Below are positions 6,561-7,745 of a stretch of 7,745 nucleotides of DNA, piece by piece (position 1 is the stretch's first letter; each line of letters begins with the position of its first letter). Origin of the DNA: CAZYEI01 sp964646425. GTDB lineage: Bacteria; Bacillota_I; Bacilli_A; RFN20; JAISJY01. The translations under genes and the position numbers were made by a program. The notes beneath the pieces were generated by a model. It was not told where the DNA came from. It worked only from the letters and a program-made list of their open reading frames with translations, and did no database searches. Location: contig CAZYEI010000055.1 in the NCBI GenBank assembly GCA_964646425.1, positions 1 to 7,745 on the forward strand, in the 5' to 3' direction.

Positions 6561-7745
6561 AAAGTTTATCATTGAATTAGTTAATGTTGTCCAATTTGTT
6601 CCATCGAAAACATGATTTCCATCTGTTGGAACTTGTAAATCATCAGTTTGGTTTGTGCCATAATTGAAAATAATATTATGACCAGGAGTTACATTTTCAA
6701 TATAGTAATATCCTGTTGAAGAATCATAAGACATTGCAGTTCCAGGCCAATTTCCCAAATGAGTTACATTGTTTGCATCCCAAACATATGCATTTACTCC
6801 ACTCCAGTTATATGGATTAGTATAGTAAACTGTAATAGGTTCTAATGAAGGATCAACTGGTGCTGCAGGGATAGAAACATAAATAGATGTACCACCACCG
6901 CTTATAGTATAATCTTTAAAGTAGAAAGTATAACTACCAGTAACTGTTGCAACATATTCGCTACTAGTTGATGAAGTGTTTTCCCACCAAGTAGTAACTG
7001 CATTTCCATTGACATCTTTTATTGTAATTATATCTCCAGTAGTTAGGTCTAATGTAATAAAATATTGAATTCTATCAGTATTTGAATCATTAACATCTAC
7101 AGTCATTGCTCCTTTAACTGTGCCATTAACATATAATCCATAAGTGTTTGAAGAAGGTTCAACTAAAGAGAAAACAACCCATCTTGTAATACTATTATAA
7201 GTATTATTACCAGTAACAGTAACTATCATAGCATAAGTTCCTGTTTCAGTAGGGAAATCATTGCTATAGAAAGCTTCGTTTTTCTCATAGTGAACTGTAT
7301 ATGTTAAATCACCTTCAACAGTAACATCAGGAGCATTATCATAACCTAATATTAATTCAGTTCCTGATTCAATTGAGAATGTAACTTCTGGATTTAATTT
7401 GTTTTCAACAAGACGGAACCATCTAAATTGACGGACATCATTATATTGATCGTTACCAGTAACTTCAACGATAAATGAATATGTACCAGGAGTAGTAGGC
7501 ATTGTATCACTTACTTTAACTTCATCTTGTTCAAAATATGTGACATAGCTTAACCCTTCTGTTACAGTAACACTAGGAGAGGCATCAACACCAATAGTTA
7601 ATGTTGTTCCTGATTCAATTGAGAAAGTAATTTCTGGATCAATTTTTTCAATATTATTGGCTTCAACTAAAGTAAATACAACCCATTTTGTAGTGCTATT
7701 ATAAGTAGCATTACCAGTAACAGTAACTACCATAGCATAAGTTCC
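6558..7745 (-). CDS. secreted/surface protein with beta-rich repeats and a CBM26-like module (5' end outside window)
   Basis: Partial gene: the frame is open to the right edge, so the true start and any signal peptide lie outside. The 395 visible codons contain, in order: the end of one repeat and two further full repeats of about 80-86 residues (7745-7152), each with PE(I/V)TFSIESGT and GTYxxxVxVTGNxxYN signatures; a Thr/Val-rich beta module of unknown family (7148-6870); and a CBM26-like starch-binding module (6839-6588) recognised by NAYVWDANNVTHLGNWPG followed by GYYY, IIFNYGTNQT and VPTDG. Composition is rich in Thr, Asn, Val and Tyr, with no Cys seen, as expected for an exported adhesive or glycan-binding protein. 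It ends at TGA 6560-6558, but the same frame resumes into a GH16 domain, so the intended product was probably CBM plus GH16. It is the most 5' gene seen of the operon. Substrate is uncertain. Confidence 0.72.
   Translation of the reverse strand, partial: GTYAMVVTVTGNATYNSTTKWVVFTLVEANNIEKIDPEITFSIESGTTLTIGVDASPSVTVTEGLSYVTYFEQDEVKVSDTMPTTPGTYSFIVEVTGNDQYNDVRQFRWFRLVENKLNPEVTFSIESGTELILGYDNAPDVTVEGDLTYTVHYEKNEAFYSNDFPTETGTYAMIVTVTGNNTYNSITRWVVFSLVEPSSNTYGLYVNGTVKGAMTVDVNDSNTDRIQYFITLDLTTGDIITIKDVNGNAVTTWWENTSSTSSEYVATVTGSYTFYFKDYTISGGGTSIYVSIPAAPVDPSLEPITVYYTNPYNWSGVNAYVWDANNVTHLGNWPGTAMSYDSSTGYYYIENVTPGHNIIFNYGTNQTDDLQVPTDGNHVFDGTNWTTLTNSMINF
6588..6839 (-). other. CBM26-like starch-binding module
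   Basis: This is a domain within the partial surface protein. The pattern of an initial VYYTNPYNW strand, then AYVWD, LGNWPGTAM, GYYYIEN, IIFNYG and a closing VPTDGNHVFDGTNW is that of family 26 carbohydrate-binding modules, which bind alpha-glucans through aromatic residues. Trp310, Trp318 and Trp329 (numbered from the Met at 7733) are candidate ligand-contact residues. The assignment is by eye from sequence pattern. Confidence 0.7.
6870..7148 (-). other. unassigned beta-sandwich module before the CBM
   Basis: About 93 residues running from YGLYVNG to SIYVSIP, with alternating hydrophobic strands (QYFITLDL, DIITIKDV, EYVATVTGSYTFYFKDY). The pattern of YxLYVNG, a GDIITIKD turn and a final GxYTFYFK strand resembles modules found beside CBM26 in secreted amylases and similar proteins of gut Firmicutes/Mollicutes. 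I do not know a named family for it. A carbohydrate-binding or spacer role is inferred from position only. Confidence 0.5.
7152..7745 (-). repeat. tandem beta-rich (Ig/MBG-like) protein repeats, period about 82-86 residues
   Basis: The GTYxxxVxVTGN signature recurs at spacings of 86 and then 82 residues, and PE(I/V)TFSIESGT recurs at about 82. Repeats run 7745-7638 (partial), 7637-7392 and 7391-7152. DNA segments 7171-7241 and 7675-7745 differ at 7 of 71 positions, while the middle copy (near 7423-7493) is clearly more diverged. A 20-bp identity joins 7360-7379 and 7606-7625. These look like extracellular stalk repeats; more copies probably lie beyond the right edge. Confidence 0.8.

Noticed and set aside
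6551..6566. Frameshift in the T-run just before the TGA
   Set aside because: The CBM26-like and GH16 parts are in the same frame, so a single indel here would break the match instead of restoring it.
7152..7745. CRISPR array or DNA-level satellite
   Set aside because: The repeats are about 240-258 bp, in frame, diverged at synonymous-looking positions and encode a beta-rich protein repeat. There are no short identical repeats with unique spacers.

Overview
The window is AT-rich (roughly 30% G+C by eye). All protein genes lie on the minus strand and form one tightly packed block read from right to left. The low G+C, strong AGGAGG-type ribosome sites, a Bacillus-type short NagB and gut-type repeat/CBM surface proteins suggest a Firmicutes/Mollicutes-related bacterium such as an Acholeplasma-, Anaeroplasma-, RF39- or Erysipelotrichia-like lineage. 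This placement is inferred, not proven. All 27 Trp codons I counted in the reading frames are TGG, and TGA ends the phosphoglucomutase gene, so TGA looks like a normal stop rather than the Mycoplasma-type Trp codon.

Layout in order of transcription: (1) 7745-6558 is the 3' end of a long secreted or surface protein. It has about 80-residue beta-rich repeats, an unassigned beta-sandwich module and a CBM26-like carbohydrate-binding module, and it stops at a TGA. (2) 6557-5982 continues in the same frame and encodes a GH16 glucanase domain with an EIDFE catalytic motif, but it has no credible start of its own. (3) 5961-4540 is an alpha-D-phosphohexomutase. (4) 4543-2009 is a GH94-type (cellobiose/chitobiose phosphorylase-like) glycoside phosphorylase. 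(5) 1996-1262 is nagB. (6) 1252-107 is nagA. A strong hairpin terminator, usable in both directions, lies just past nagA (57-100), and a separate 9-bp inverted repeat lies at 2-39.

The gaps between genes are 20 nt, a 4-nt overlap, 12 nt and 9 nt, with no internal terminator, so the block is probably one operon whose promoter lies beyond the right edge. The enzymes form a plausible chain. An extracellular glycan-binding/GH16 protein cuts polysaccharide. The phosphorylase splits imported beta-linked oligosaccharides into sugar-1-phosphate, and the mutase converts this to sugar-6-phosphate. NagA and NagB then turn GlcNAc-6-P into fructose-6-P, acetate and ammonia. If the phosphorylase acts on chitobiose, the four cytoplasmic enzymes are a complete ATP-sparing amino-sugar route. 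If it acts on beta-glucan, the operon combines glucan and amino-sugar use. The most unusual point is the in-frame TGA that separates the CBM26-like and GH16 domains.
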